A stretch of DNA of 64,000 nt, from contig JAWKIJ010000001.1 of the NCBI GenBank assembly GCA_041394325.1, positions 2,418,001 through 2,482,000 of the forward strand, read 5' to 3'. The position numbers and the translations under genes were made by a program. Under the pieces are notes generated by a model. It worked only from the letters and a program-made list of their open reading frames with translations. It was not told where the DNA came from and did not search any database. This stretch comes from JAWKIJ01 sp041394325. GTDB taxonomy: Bacteria > Actinomycetota > Acidimicrobiia > Acidimicrobiales > Microtrichaceae. Shown here in pieces: positions 9,112-19,166 of this stretch (the stretch's first letter is position 1; each line of letters opens with the position of its first letter).

Positions 9112-10592
9112 CGATCCGGCCGGGCGTGTGCCCCGGCGCCGGCTGCAGCCTCGGATCCGCATCCGGTTCGGCCCAAGGGTCCCATCTGCAGTTCGGTGGG
9201 TTCTGCACAGCAGAACCACGCCTCGGTGAGCCGTGGCCGCGACCGCGCCGCGGCCACGGTGTCCTCGTCGGGAGCCCACCCGTCGTCCTCGCGCCCTGCC
9301 GCGGCCGCGACCATCCGGCGCACCTGTGCATAGGTCGTGTCGACGGGCAGGCCGGATGCCGCGGCCGCTTCGACGAGCGACGCGATCCGGCGTTGCAAAT
9401 CGTCGAGGCGGGGATCGCGGGATCGCCATTCGTAGCCGAGCCGTTCGGGGACGTACTCCCGCAGGAACGGCGACATCACCGGCTGCTCCACGAGCAGCGA
9501 GTCCTCCGGCACGAGCAGGCGGATGCTGTAGTGCACGGGGTCGACGTTCCCGACGAGCCCGTGTGCGGCGACGAAGTCCATGAGGTCGACGAGGTCGTCA
9601 ACGGTCGTCCACGGTGTGAAGGGCAACAGGGAGGGTCGAATCTCGATCTGCTCGCCGCGGAGCAACCCGATTGCGGCCACCATGTCGGCACGGGTGTGGC
9701 CCTTGTCGAGGATGCGGAGGATCTCGTCGTTGGTGGTCTCGAACGCCGACACGACGAACAGACACCCGGCAGCGGCGAACTCCGGCCACACCCCCCGGTG
9801 GCGGAGGATCAACTCGACCTTGGTGGTGCAGTCGAAGGTCAGACGAGGATGGCGCCGGTGCATCTCGGCCACGATCCGGCGCGAGTGCTGGATTCCGTTG
9901 AGGAAGTCAGGGTCGCCGAAGGAGATGTGGCGGGCACCGGCCCGCACGAGTTGATCGATGTCGGCGAGCACGGTTTCGGCACCGACGATCCGGATCCGAC
10001 CCTCATAGACCGGGGGGACCGGGCAGTGACGACACGAGAAGCCGCATCCGTGGCTCGCCTCCACCGAACCCACGAGGCGCTCCTCTCCGTCGACGGACAG
10101 GCGGGCATAGCGTTCGAGTGGAGGGAGTAGATGGCGCGCCGGGAGGCCGAAGCCTCCGCGCTGGAGATGAACCACCTCCAGGTCGTCAGGGTCCTCCGGC
10201 TCGTCTTTCGGCAAGGTCGCGGTGGGACCGCGGATGCTCCCGACCCATCGGATGAGCGCCGGCTCGTACTCCCCCGCGATCACCCGGTCGACGAGGGTTC
10301 CCACGAGCATGTCGTGGCCGGTGGAGGCGTAGAGGCCGTACAGACAGATCGGCAGGTCGGGGCGGACGTCCCGGATGGTCGTTGCCACCCGGAGGGCGAG
10401 GCGCATGGCCGTGTGCATGGGGACCGAGAGAGCGGCGGCCTCGACGCCGTCGAGGTGTGCGGGGTCCCACGGTTCGACCGACAGGTCGACACAGTGGACG
10501 TCGTGGCCGCGCCGCAGAAGGGCCGCTGCGGGCGACGCGAGATGCACCGGCTGGTGCCCGAGTTCGTAGGTGGAGACGAGCAGGACCTTCAC
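9090..10592 (-). CDS. B12-binding radical SAM protein with CCAEP tail
   Basis: A 500-residue protein: a cobalamin-binding-like N-terminal domain (about 1-140), then a radical SAM domain with the cluster motif CGFSCRHCPVPPVY near residue 190 and the EVELILRHRGVWP-type barrel, ending in a tail with WFCCAEPTELQ. The tail matches, from memory, the family named CUAEP/CCAEP-tail radical SAM (seleno)protein, whose members may carry selenocysteine at the second Cys; here it is TGT. Substrate unknown. The GTG start overlaps the stop of the upstream ATP-grasp gene by four bases (GTGA), indicating translational coupling and joint function. Confidence 0.85.
   Translation of the reverse strand: MKVLLVSTYELGHQPVHLASPAAALLRRGHDVHCVDLSVEPWDPAHLDGVEAAALSVPMHTAMRLALRVATTIRDVRPDLPICLYGLYASTGHDMLVGTLVDRVIAGEYEPALIRWVGSIRGPTATLPKDEPEDPDDLEVVHLQRGGFGLPARHLLPPLERYARLSVDGEERLVGSVEASHGCGFSCRHCPVPPVYEGRIRIVGAETVLADIDQLVRAGARHISFGDPDFLNGIQHSRRIVAEMHRRHPRLTFDCTTKVELILRHRGVWPEFAAAGCLFVVSAFETTNDEILRILDKGHTRADMVAAIGLLRGEQIEIRPSLLPFTPWTTVDDLVDLMDFVAAHGLVGNVDPVHYSIRLLVPEDSLLVEQPVMSPFLREYVPERLGYEWRSRDPRLDDLQRRIASLVEAAAASGLPVDTTYAQVRRMVAAAAGREDDGWAPDEDTVAAARSRPRLTEAWFCCAEPTELQMGPLGRTGCGSEAAAGAGAHARPDRYFFDGS
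9199..9217 (-). repeat. short hairpin over the CCAEP codons
   Basis: GGTTCTGC and GCAGAACC flank a three-base loop, which on the coding strand is the TGT codon of the second cysteine in FCCAEP. The stem lies inside the coding sequence. Confidence 0.4.
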
Positions 10593-11934
10593 CGCGGCTC
10601 CACCACCGTCCGAAGGCGTGGTCGGTGCGGTGCCGGGGCGGCGTTGTCGGCGATGACGACGTCGAGGAGCGAGTGCGCCATCCGCAAGGCGGCCTCCACG
10701 CCCGCGGGAGTGTCGCTCTCGGCGAAGACGAAGCCGAGGTAGCGGCCCCCCTCGGGCAGTGCGGTGATCGGGCGGCCGAGCGTCGCCGTGATTTCGATAC
10801 CGGTGATCCCTTCCAGTGCGGCCGCCGCGTCGACCCCGCGCACGTCGGCCAACACACCCGACCGCGGGATCGGCAGCATCATGACGCCCGCCGCCCGTCC
10901 CGATCGGCGGGCGTGGTCGAGGTCGAGTCCGAGCGCATGGCGAAGGATCAACTCCTCGAGGGACATACGAGTTCCGAAGCGCAGTAGCTTCGAGCAGAGC
11001 CCCCCGATGGACCGGGCGGCGACCTCCAACAGCCGTACGTCCACGGGCTCGCCCTGCCCTCGGTCACGGCCCTGGTGGCGCTCAGCGCGTGCAAGCCTCA
11101 CCTCGGCATGGATCGGGCCTTCGCGAAGACCCAGTGCCGAACACGCGGCCTCGACCACCTGCACTACGGCGTTCTGGTGATCGGCCGGCAGGCGGGACGG
11201 CGTCACATAGATCGTCTCCTCGAAGTACGGGCCGTCGAGGGGGTCGGGCTTGTCGAACAGTGCCAGGACGTCGAGTGCACCACGCCGGAGCAGGCCTTCC
11301 AGGGCCACCTCGTCACCGGGTACGAAGCGTTCGAGCAGCAGTGGCTCGTCGCGGGGGTGGCCGTGCCCGACGAGGATCGCGCGGATCCGCTCGGCCACCT
11401 CCGCGGCCTCCGCCGGGGTGTCGGCGCGGATCACGCCGGTGCCCCCCGACAGGGAGACGGGTTTCAGCACGCACGGAACACCGAGTTGGGCGGCGAGCCC
11501 CGCGACGTCGGCCTCCGGCGGTGCCACCCGGAACGGAGGCTGGGGAACACCCCATGCCTGGAGCACACTGCGGAGTTCGGCCTTGTCGCGGGTGGCAGCC
11601 ACCGCGCCGGGAGGGTTGTGGGCGAACCCGAACAACTCCCCGCGTGGGCGGCGGTGAGGACGCCCTGGTCGTCGACGCCGACGACGGCGTCGATCCGGAC
11701 CCGCTCCCCCAACGCCGCGATCCTCGCGGCCGCGGCTTCGGGGCGCTCGAAGTCGACGGTGACGAGGCGGTCCTCCATCTCGGCCGCCAGCGGTGGACTG
11801 TGCTCGGTGGCCACCACGATCTCGACGCCGAGCGACGCTGCGGCCTCCAGGAAGGGCGCGGCCCGATACGTCTCGGTGGGCAACAGCAGTGCGACGGTAC
11901 GTGGCGTCGGCGCCGGAGCCGACGTTCGCACCAT
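10589..11934 (-). CDS. ATP-grasp enzyme paired with the radical SAM protein (one frameshift)
   Basis: About 448 residues once repaired. The N-terminal domain (VALLLPTETYRAAPFLEAA, GVDDQGV) resembles carboxylate-amine ligases, and the ATP-grasp core shows VPCVLKPVSLSGGTGVI, LLLERFVPGDEVALEG and a LLEVAARSIGG metal/ATP segment. The frame breaks near 11645 in a run of four Gs; a fifth G restores HAGELFGFAHNPPG. ATG 11934 has GGAGG seven bases before it. The enzyme probably ligates an amino or carboxyl group onto a small molecule also handled by the downstream radical SAM protein; the product is unknown. Confidence 0.8.
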
Positions 11935-12076
11935 CTCGTACCTCCGCTCCGCTGGGATCTCCGCATCCGACCCGGTGACCGGTCCCCGCCCGTGCACCGC
12001 CCGGGAGGTCTGCGCCTCCTACCTCCGCATCCTTGGCCCGGTCCCGAGCTCGGCGCAAGGGGGAGTTCCCGACGGA

Positions 12077-13162
12077 TCAGTCCCCGCCGGGTCGTCGGGG
12101 CCAACCCGGTCGCGCGATGAGCGGGCAACGGTCGGAGGTCCACGGCGCCGGTGGCGACATGAGGGTGGCCGACAGGGCGAGCAGGACCGTGTCGTAGTTG
12201 ACCCGCCATCCCACGAAGTCACGCCATGCCTGGTCGCGGTCGGCACGCAACGGGATGCCCGCGTCCGCTAGTCGACCGCATGCTGCGTCGAACTCGCTTC
12301 GGTGGATGCTGATCGGATCGTCCGGTCTCGGCTCGGGATCGAAGGGGATTCGAAACGTCTCGGCGACGCGCCGGAGCGAGAGGTAGCCGGCGCGAAGGCA
12401 CAGGTGAGCCTCCGCGGCGGAGGGGACGTCGAGCACCGAAAGGCTGAGCGCGGCGGAGTCGAGCACGGTGCCGGCGGCGGTCACCCAGGACCTCCCCGGG
12501 AGCGGGGATCGAAACCATGCCAGGCCCGGCTGGGAGGTGTGGGTCTCCTCCACGTCGGCGAACCACTGCTCCCACGAGGCGAACATCTCGGCCATGGCGT
12601 CGATCCGCCCGATCCAGTGGTGGCGTCGGAGCATCACGACGGCATCGGGTGGGTCCCCCGCCCGTGTCTCGAGGAGGGAGACGGCCAGCTCTCGGCGTTG
12701 GAAGGACGCGTAGGTCGTGGAGAGGTAGCCGATGAGGAGGGCGACGAGACCGAGGCCGATGGTCGCCTCCACGATCGCCGCGACGTGTGGCCACTCCCCC
12801 GTCGCGGCGGCGAAACCCAGGGTCGTGAGCGACGAGCCGCTGAGTTGGAACGCCGTATGCCAACCGCCGACGTCGAGGCCCCAGAAGACCAACATTCCGC
12901 CGAACAACACGCCGGTCACCCAGGCACCCGCGACCGCCAGCAGCGCGAAGGGCGCGTACCTGGCCATGACCCGGTCGCGGAACCGGTAGCTCGATCCCAG
13001 CGAGGCGACCGCTCCGAACACGCCGAGCATCGCCGAGAACACGACACGGGTCAGCAACGCCTGCTCGCCTCGTGGCAAGACGACCGTGCGCACCGCCGAC
13101 AATCCCGTCGTCAACATCACGGAGGCCCCAATCGCGACGACCACCATGTGCACCAGAGCCAT
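12077..13162 (-). CDS. ion-channel-like membrane protein
   Basis: A 361-residue protein with about five hydrophobic helices in the first 175 residues and a soluble C-terminal half. Between helices there is a re-entrant-looking segment SGSSLTTLGFAAATG, similar in placement to a K+-channel filter (TVGYG), preceded by a Trp/Phe-rich pore-helix-like run. The C-terminal domain (Trp-rich, DAMAEMFASWEQWFADVEETH) is of unknown role. I call it channel-like on the filter-like motif only. It stands alone between the ATP-grasp gene and cobQ. Confidence 0.55.
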   Translation of the reverse strand: MALVHMVVVAIGASVMLTTGLSAVRTVVLPRGEQALLTRVVFSAMLGVFGAVASLGSSYRFRDRVMARYAPFALLAVAGAWVTGVLFGGMLVFWGLDVGGWHTAFQLSGSSLTTLGFAAATGEWPHVAAIVEATIGLGLVALLIGYLSTTYASFQRRELAVSLLETRAGDPPDAVVMLRRHHWIGRIDAMAEMFASWEQWFADVEETHTSQPGLAWFRSPLPGRSWVTAAGTVLDSAALSLSVLDVPSAAEAHLCLRAGYLSLRRVAETFRIPFDPEPRPDDPISIHRSEFDAACGRLADAGIPLRADRDQAWRDFVGWRVNYDTVLLALSATLMSPPAPWTSDRCPLIARPGWPRRPGGD

Positions 13163-13217
13163 CGGGTCAGATTGGCACGGCGTGTAGTGGTGGGCGGGGA
13201 CCTCCCGGTCGGATCGG

Positions 13218-14732
13218 CTACTCGGAAGGTCCGACCAGGTCGCGGCGATGGAGCCGTAGCCGCGGCGGCCGCGTACGCGTCCCGTGGAGGAGGCGGTCGA
13301 TCATCGCGAGATCCAGATGGTCGGCCACCAGGTCCCCGAGGCGTTCGAGGCGGGCCTCGCGTTCTTCGGTGAACGAGGTCGTATCCGACACGACGAAGCG
13401 ACGCCCGGCAGCGCGCGCGACCCCCTCGAGGAAGCCCCTGCGGAACGCGTCGTTCTCCAGGAGGCCGTGCACGATGGTTCCCGACACCTGGCCGAGACGG
13501 CATCCCTCCTCGCCGACGAAGGGGTCCGCCCCGTGGCGGGTGACCGTTCCGTGGTGGATCTCGTACCCCTCGAGGACGGTCCCGTCCCCTACGCGGATCG
13601 ACGTCCGGGCCACCGTCTTGGACGTCGTGAAATCCGTGGAGACCGGGAGCAGGGAGAGCCCCGCGACGTGGGCACGCCGGCTCTCCACCTCGTCGACGAT
13701 GTCGGTCCCGAGCATCTGGTAGCCCCCGCAGATCCCCAGCAGGGGCCTTCCCGCCGCGGCGTGTGCCAGCACCACATCGCTCAGACCGCGGTCGCGCATC
13801 CAGTGGAGATCCTCGACGGTGGATCGGGTTCCCGGTAGCACCACCAGGTCGGCATCGGCCAACTCAGCGGGGTGGCGGGCGAAGCGCAGGACCACCCCCG
13901 GCTCGACGGCGAGCGCGTCGAAGTCCGTGTGGTTGCTCATCCGCGGAAGCGCCACCACCGTGACCCGCAACGGCTCGGGGCCGAGGGCGGGTGGCCCGGC
14001 GAGGAGCAGTGCTCGGTCGATCGAATCCTCGGCGTCGACACCGATCCCCTCGACATAGGGCACGACGCCGAAGGTCGGCCGACCCGTCAACGCCTCGAGC
14101 ATCTCGAGCCCCGGCTCGAGGAGCCCTGGGTCGCCTCGGAAGCGGTTAACCACGAAGCCGTGCACGAGGGCCTGGTCCGCGGGGTCGAGCACGGCGACGG
14201 TACCGACGAACGATGCGAACACACCGCCCCTGTCGATGTCGCCGACCAACAGCACCGGTGTGTCGGTCGCCCTCGCGAAGCCCAGGTTGACGAGGTCGCC
14301 CTCGCGGAGGTTGATCTCCGCCGCGCTGCCGGCACCCTCGCAGATCACAACGTCGTAGCGGGCGTCGAGTTCACGGTGGGCGTCCACGACGACACCGAGC
14401 AGGTCGGAACGCGAACCCGACCAGTACTCCTCCGCCTCCAGTTCGCCGACCGGGCGACCCAGCACGATGAGGTGGCTCCGGGTGTCGCTCCCCGGCTTCA
14501 ACAGGATCGGATTCATCCGAACGTCGGGCTCGACCCCGGCCGCACGGGCCTGCGCCGCCTGGGCACGGCCCATCTCGCCGCCGTCACGGGTGACGAACGA
14601 GTTGAGCGACATGTTCTGGGCCTTGAACGGTGCCACCGACGCCCCGTTGCGGGCGAGTGCCCGGCACAGTCCGGCGACGAGCACGCTCTTCCCGGCATCC
14701 GACGACGTGCCGGCCACCAACAACGACGCCAT
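13218..14732 (-). CDS. cobQ: adenosylcobyric acid synthase CobQ
   Basis: Complete, 504 residues. CobQ amidates four side chains of adenosylcobyrinate a,c-diamide with glutamine and ATP. N-terminal P-loop-like SSDAGKSVLVAGLCRAL and KAQNMSLNS; middle ICEGAGSAAEINLRE; class I glutamine amidotransferase domain with nucleophile Cys in LLGICGGYQMLG and His in GTIVHGLLEND. A TAGGCT -10 places transcription within about two bases of ATG 14732, and I see no cobalamin riboswitch in the short leader. Neighbouring genes are not for cobalamin, but a B12-dependent radical SAM protein is near. Confidence 0.95.
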   Translation of the reverse strand: MASLLVAGTSSDAGKSVLVAGLCRALARNGASVAPFKAQNMSLNSFVTRDGGEMGRAQAAQARAAGVEPDVRMNPILLKPGSDTRSHLIVLGRPVGELEAEEYWSGSRSDLLGVVVDAHRELDARYDVVICEGAGSAAEINLREGDLVNLGFARATDTPVLLVGDIDRGGVFASFVGTVAVLDPADQALVHGFVVNRFRGDPGLLEPGLEMLEALTGRPTFGVVPYVEGIGVDAEDSIDRALLLAGPPALGPEPLRVTVVALPRMSNHTDFDALAVEPGVVLRFARHPAELADADLVVLPGTRSTVEDLHWMRDRGLSDVVLAHAAAGRPLLGICGGYQMLGTDIVDEVESRRAHVAGLSLLPVSTDFTTSKTVARTSIRVGDGTVLEGYEIHHGTVTRHGADPFVGEEGCRLGQVSGTIVHGLLENDAFRRGFLEGVARAAGRRFVVSDTTSFTEEREARLERLGDLVADHLDLAMIDRLLHGTRTRPPRLRLHRRDLVGPSE

Positions 14733-14781
14733 CGCCGCGAAGCCTACGGGCGCCCGGTGCCGGGGCCTTCCCGGGTCGTGG

Positions 14782-16911
14782 TCACGAGGTGCTGACGCCC
14801 GATGTCGGGCGGGTCAGGTCGTAGAGCGTGATCCCGTCGACGGTCTGTGCCGTGAAGTGCTCCTGCACCCATTGCGCGATCGCCGATCCGGTCCCGCTGC
14901 CCCCGCCGGGACCTCCCATCGCACCACCGCGACCTCCCAGCCCGCCGGAGATGAAGAAGTGGACACGTCCGTCTGCGACGTAGCGCTGGAACTGCTCCAG
15001 GGTCGGGCTCGGGTCGCTCCCGTTGAAGCCCCCGATCGGCATGACCGGCAGTTCGGCGGCCAGCTGGTAGCCCGCGGCGGTGTTCGCCCCGATCGTCGCG
15101 GCCACCCAGTCGTAGGAACCGGCGTTCCGCTTCAGGAGTGCCGTCACCTCACGCCCGGAGCACTCGCCTCGAGAAGCCCTCCCCCACGTGAGCCGGTGCG
15201 GCCACCCGCACGGCCACCGGTTCCGGTGGGCGCCTGCGCGCCGGCACCGGTCCCGCCGCCTCCCGGAAGGCCGGCGCCCCACGGAGGGTGCCCATTCCGG
15301 GAGGCGGGCCGGTCCGAGCCCCTCCCCGTCCGGGGCCGCCGGTCGGGAACGAGCCGTTCGCGAAGGTGGGACGCCCCGGGCTCCAGGACCTCCCGGACCT
15401 CCGAGCCCGCCGGGGCCTCCACCGAGCCCGCCTGGGCCTCCACCGGGCCCGGAGCGGCCCGACGGACCGGCGGTGGGCAGCGCACCGGTGTGCGGCGTCG
15501 ACGCCGTGTTCAACGCATACGCCCCGGGCCGGCCAGGACGGTCGCCAGGATGAGTCCGGCAAGGCTGCGCTCGCCCAGCGAGGGGAACCGGGGCCGACGA
15601 CCCGCGCGGCGAGCAACCCGATCGCCCCGGCCAGACCGGTCGAGAGGACGACCCAACGCAACCAGGGTGCCCACTCCGGTGTCCTGGAGAGGAGCGCGAA
15701 GGACCACCCGGCGGTGAGCATCGTCCCGGCCGCAGCGACGGTGCGGGCGATCCGCTGGTCCCGGCGGCGCCACACCTCGATCGCACCGGCGCCGACCAGC
15801 GCCGATGGCGGGGCCGAGGGCGACCGTGTAGTACTCGTGGATGATCCCCTTCGAGAGGCTAAACACCAGGCCGCTCAGCACCAGCCAACCACCCCAGAGG
15901 AGCGCTGCCGCCCGCGTGCGGTCGGTTCTGGGTCTGCGCCAGGTCCACACGAGACCCGCGCCGAGTCCCAGGAGCGCCGTCGGGATCAGCCAGCTCGCCT
16001 GCGCTCCGAACGACGCGCTGAACAGCCGCGTGATCCCCGTCTCACCCCACCGGGCGACGCCACCCTGGCCACCCCGGTTCCCCCCGGGTACGACGCTGCC
16101 GGCCTCGTTGCCGGTGAGGCGCCCCAGACCGTTGTAGCCGAACAGCACGTTCCAGAAGGTGTTGTCCTGGGAGCCGCCGAACCATGGCCGTCGTGATGCC
16201 GGCCAAAGGGACACGAGTGCCACCCACCAGCCACCGGCGACCACCATGGCCACTCCCATCCAAGCAGTCGAGCGATCCGCCGGAGAAGCCTGGGCGGCCC
16301 GGCGAGCAGGTAGGTGCCGACGAGGACCGGCAGGATCAGGAACGCCTGAGCTCCTTGGTGAGGAATCCCAACCCGATCATCGTCCCCGACGCGATCATCC
16401 ATCGGGTCCGGCCGTCCTCCAGGGCACGGGTGAGGAAGTACGTCGCGGCCACCATCAACAGCACGAGGAGAGCGTCGGGGTTGTTGAAGCGGAACATCAG
16501 GACGGCAACGGGCGTCGTGGCGAGGACTGCACCGGCGAGTAGACCGGCCGCGGCCCCGAACCAGCGTTTGACCGTCAGGTACAGCACCCCGACGGCCGCC
16601 ACGCCCTCGAGTGCCTGGGGGACGAGGATGCTCCAGGAGTGGAGTCCGAACACACGGACCGCCAATGCCATGGGCCACAACGAAAGCGGGGTCTTGTCGA
16701 CGGTGATGGAGTTGGCGGCGTCGCTCGATCCGAACAGGAATGCCTTCCAACTCACCGATCCGGCCTGCGCCGCCGCCGAGTAGAAGGAGTTGGCCCAACC
16801 CGACGCCCCAAGCCCCCAGAGGTACAGGACGGCGGTGGCGGCCAACAGGCCGAGGCACGCCGGCCGTACCCACGCCGGGTCGTCGCTCGGGCGAGGCCGC
16901 CAAACGCTCAT
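14782..16911 (-). CDS. ArnT/PMT-like membrane glycosyltransferase (several frameshifts)
   Basis: A large multispanning GT-C enzyme, about 700 residues if repaired, in at least four frame pieces. The start (ATG 16911) gives the aromatic first loop ANSFYSAAAQAGSVSWKAFLFG and ITVDKTPLSLWPMALAVRVFG, the acidic catalytic loop region of YkcB/ArnT proteins. Later pieces give FGYNGLGRLTGNEA and LSKGIIHEYYTVALGPAIGA; a Gly/Pro-rich stretch near 15400; and an end with LPVMPIGGFNGSDPSPT. No stop interrupts a gene-wide similarity other than by frame changes, so indel errors are likely. It overlaps the GT2 gene upstream by four bases, the usual donor-synthase/transferase pairing. Confidence 0.75.
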
Positions 16912-17912
16912 CGCCCTTCCTTCCCGGGACGGACGAGTAGCAGCACTGCCGTGAGGGCGAGGCCGATCGCCGAACCCGCCGCGACGGCTACGTGCCGGCC
17001 GACACCTCTGGCGGCCCCGTCGCGTCGCGCCGGTCCGAGGTCGACGCGACCGTGTCCCGTGACGAAGCGGCGGAACATGCGGGCCGAACCGGCGAGATCA
17101 CCGAGCGCCGTCGAGGAGACCTGCACCCGGCTGTCGGGGTCGTCCACCCAGTCGACCGGCACCTCGTGGATGCGGAGGCCGTTGTGCTCCGCCAGTAGCA
17201 GCAGTTCCGTGTCGAAGAACCATCCGTCGTCCTCGACGTGTGGCAGCAGGCGTCGGGCGACGTCGGTGCGGAGCGCTTTGAAGCCGCACTGGGCGTCGTG
17301 GACCCTCCAGCCGAACAGGGTACGCAGCATACGGTTGTAACACCGCGAGATGACCTCCCGTCGCGGCCCGCGATCGACCCGTGCGCCGGGCGACAGCCGG
17401 GATCCGATCGCGACGTCGGAGTGGCCGCTGAGCAGTGGTGCCACCAGCGGAAGCAGGGCGTCGAGCCCGGTCGACAGGTCGACGTCCATGTACGCGACGA
17501 TCGCCGCGTCGCTCGCTGCCCACGCCGTGCGCACGGCGAGGCCCCGGCCCTTCCTGTCGAGGCGGAGTGCCTCGACGTGGTCGAGGCGGCGCATCACGTC
17601 GAGGGTGCGTTCCCAGGTGCGGTCGGTGGAGGCGTTGTCGACGACGGTGATCCGCCACGAGAAGGGGAAGCAACGGGTGAGGTGGTCGTGGAGCCGACGG
17701 AGGCTGTCGGCCACGACCACCTCCTCCTGATGCACCGGCAGGACCACATCGACGAGCGGTGCAGGAGCGTGGCGGGGGTTCCTGACGGGCTGCCGGTCGA
17801 CGATGCCGTCGAAGCGGCGCGTTCGCGGCGGAGCGACCTCGTCCGGTTCGGGGCGGGCCCGCCGGGCGGGCGGGGCCTCGGTAGTCGGGTCCGGGCGAAC
17901 GGTCGTCTGCAT
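16908..17912 (-). CDS. GT2 dolichyl/polyprenyl-phosphate glycosyltransferase
   Basis: A 334-residue inverting GT2 enzyme of the DPM1/YkcC type that makes polyprenyl-phosphate sugar. Motifs: VDVVLPVHQEE, ITVVDNASTDRTWE, YMDVDLSTGLDALLPL (DXD-like), GSRLSPGARV and DAQCGFKALR, plus one or two hydrophobic segments at the end (HVAVAAGSAIGLALTAVLLLV). The next gene, overlapping by four bases, is a GT-C membrane transferase that would use the product. ATG 17912 has GAGGA eight bases upstream. The first 50 residues are Pro/Arg-rich and poorly conserved, so the true start could be internal. Confidence 0.85.
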   Translation of the reverse strand: MQTTVRPDPTTEAPPARRARPEPDEVAPPRTRRFDGIVDRQPVRNPRHAPAPLVDVVLPVHQEEVVVADSLRRLHDHLTRCFPFSWRITVVDNASTDRTWERTLDVMRRLDHVEALRLDRKGRGLAVRTAWAASDAAIVAYMDVDLSTGLDALLPLVAPLLSGHSDVAIGSRLSPGARVDRGPRREVISRCYNRMLRTLFGWRVHDAQCGFKALRTDVARRLLPHVEDDGWFFDTELLLLAEHNGLRIHEVPVDWVDDPDSRVQVSSTALGDLAGSARMFRRFVTGHGRVDLGPARRDGAARGVGRHVAVAAGSAIGLALTAVLLLVRPGKEGR

Positions 17913-18020
17913 GCGGTAGATCCTCAGGCGCGTCCCTGAGACCGGGCTGGGAGTCGCCCACGAAGACCCTGTGAGAGCGTCGTTCCTCTATGGCGGCCGG
18001 GTCCGTCGGGTCGAATCGTC

Positions 18021-19166
18021 TCACGCAGCGGTGTGGGTGCCGGTGGTGAGGTCGAAGGTCACGTGCCCGCCGGGTGGACGATCCACCCAGATGCGTCCAC
18101 CGTGCGCGGTGACCAGACCCCTGGCGATGGCGAGGCCGAGCCCGGAGCCGCCGGTCGTACGGCTGCGACTCTCGTCCGCTCGCGACCACTGATCGAACGC
18201 GTGGGGCGAGAACCCCTCCGGGAAGCCGTCGCCCTCGTCGCTGACGCGCACCCGCGCCGTGCCGCCCTCCCCCACGGTGACCGTCACGACCGATGCCATC
18301 GGAGCATGGCGGATCGCGTTGTCGAGCAGGTTGCGCAGCACCCGGCCCAGGGCTGGGGCGTTTCCGTGCACCCCGACCCGGGTCGACACCTCCAACCGGA
18401 CGGTCACGTCCCGGCGGTGTGCGATCGGAGCAAGGGCCTCGATCGCCTCGTCGCAGCAGTCGGCGAGGTCGAGCGGCTCCCGTTCGAGCTGGAGCCGCCC
18501 GCCCTCGATCCGGGTGAGGAGGAACACGTCGTCGACGAGGCTGGTGAGCGCGTCGATGTCGGTCTGCATCGACCGGAGGTAGCGGTCGGGATCGGGGGGC
18601 GATCCCGTCTATCAGCGCGCCGGTGGCGGCCCGCATGGCGGCGAGCGGCGAGCGGAGGTCGTGGCTCACGCTCGACAGCAGGAGGGTGCGTTGGGAGTCG
18701 AGGCGTTCCCGGTCCGCCTCGAGCTGTGCGAGCCGTTCGGTCAGGCGGTCCAACGTGCCGCCCACACGACCGAGCTCGTCACGGCGACGCACTCCTGCCC
18801 GGACCTCGCGGTCGCCATCCTGGATCGCGCGAAGCGTCGCGGCCAGCTCGTGAGCGGCGGTGCCGAGACCGCGGACGCCACGAAGACGATCGCCGACCCG
18901 ACGACCGCGGTGACGAGTAGCACCAGGAGGATGGCGCCCACCTGGTCCTCCTCGAGGATCATCAATGCCGCGAGCACCCATGCGGCGACCGCCCCCACCA
19001 CCACTCCGGCGATGGTGATGACGAGCAACTGCGCCCGCATCGTCGCCATCCGTCCGGTGAGGTGCCGGAGTCCGAGTCCGAGGCCGATGGTGAGGGCGAC
19101 GAGTCCCCCGATCGCGGCGAGGACCTCCCAGCGGTGTGCCCCCAGGGCGGTGAGCCCCGCGGTCAC
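18021..19166 (-). CDS. sensor histidine kinase (two frameshifts)
   Basis: About 382 residues once repaired: membrane helices (LEVLAAIGGLVALTIGLGL-like and LLVITIAGVVVGAVAAWVLA, two to three more), a HAMP-like linker, H-box SSVSHDLRSPLAAMRAATG, and an HATPase_c domain with LRNLLDNAIRHAP (N box), DEGDGFPEGF (G1) and GGSGLGLAIARGL (G2). One break near 18600 lies in a six-C run (coding strand) where five Cs restore IAPDPDRYLRSMQTD; the other is near 18850. GTG 19166 overlaps the response regulator's stop by four bases, so the pair forms one operon. Confidence 0.85.

Noticed and set aside
9201..9215. Selenocysteine codon in the radical SAM tail
   Set aside because: The codons are TGC TGT, both Cys; no in-frame TGA is present.
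14733..14781. Cobalamin riboswitch before cobQ
   Set aside because: The leader is at most a few bases long and has no B12-box-like sequence.
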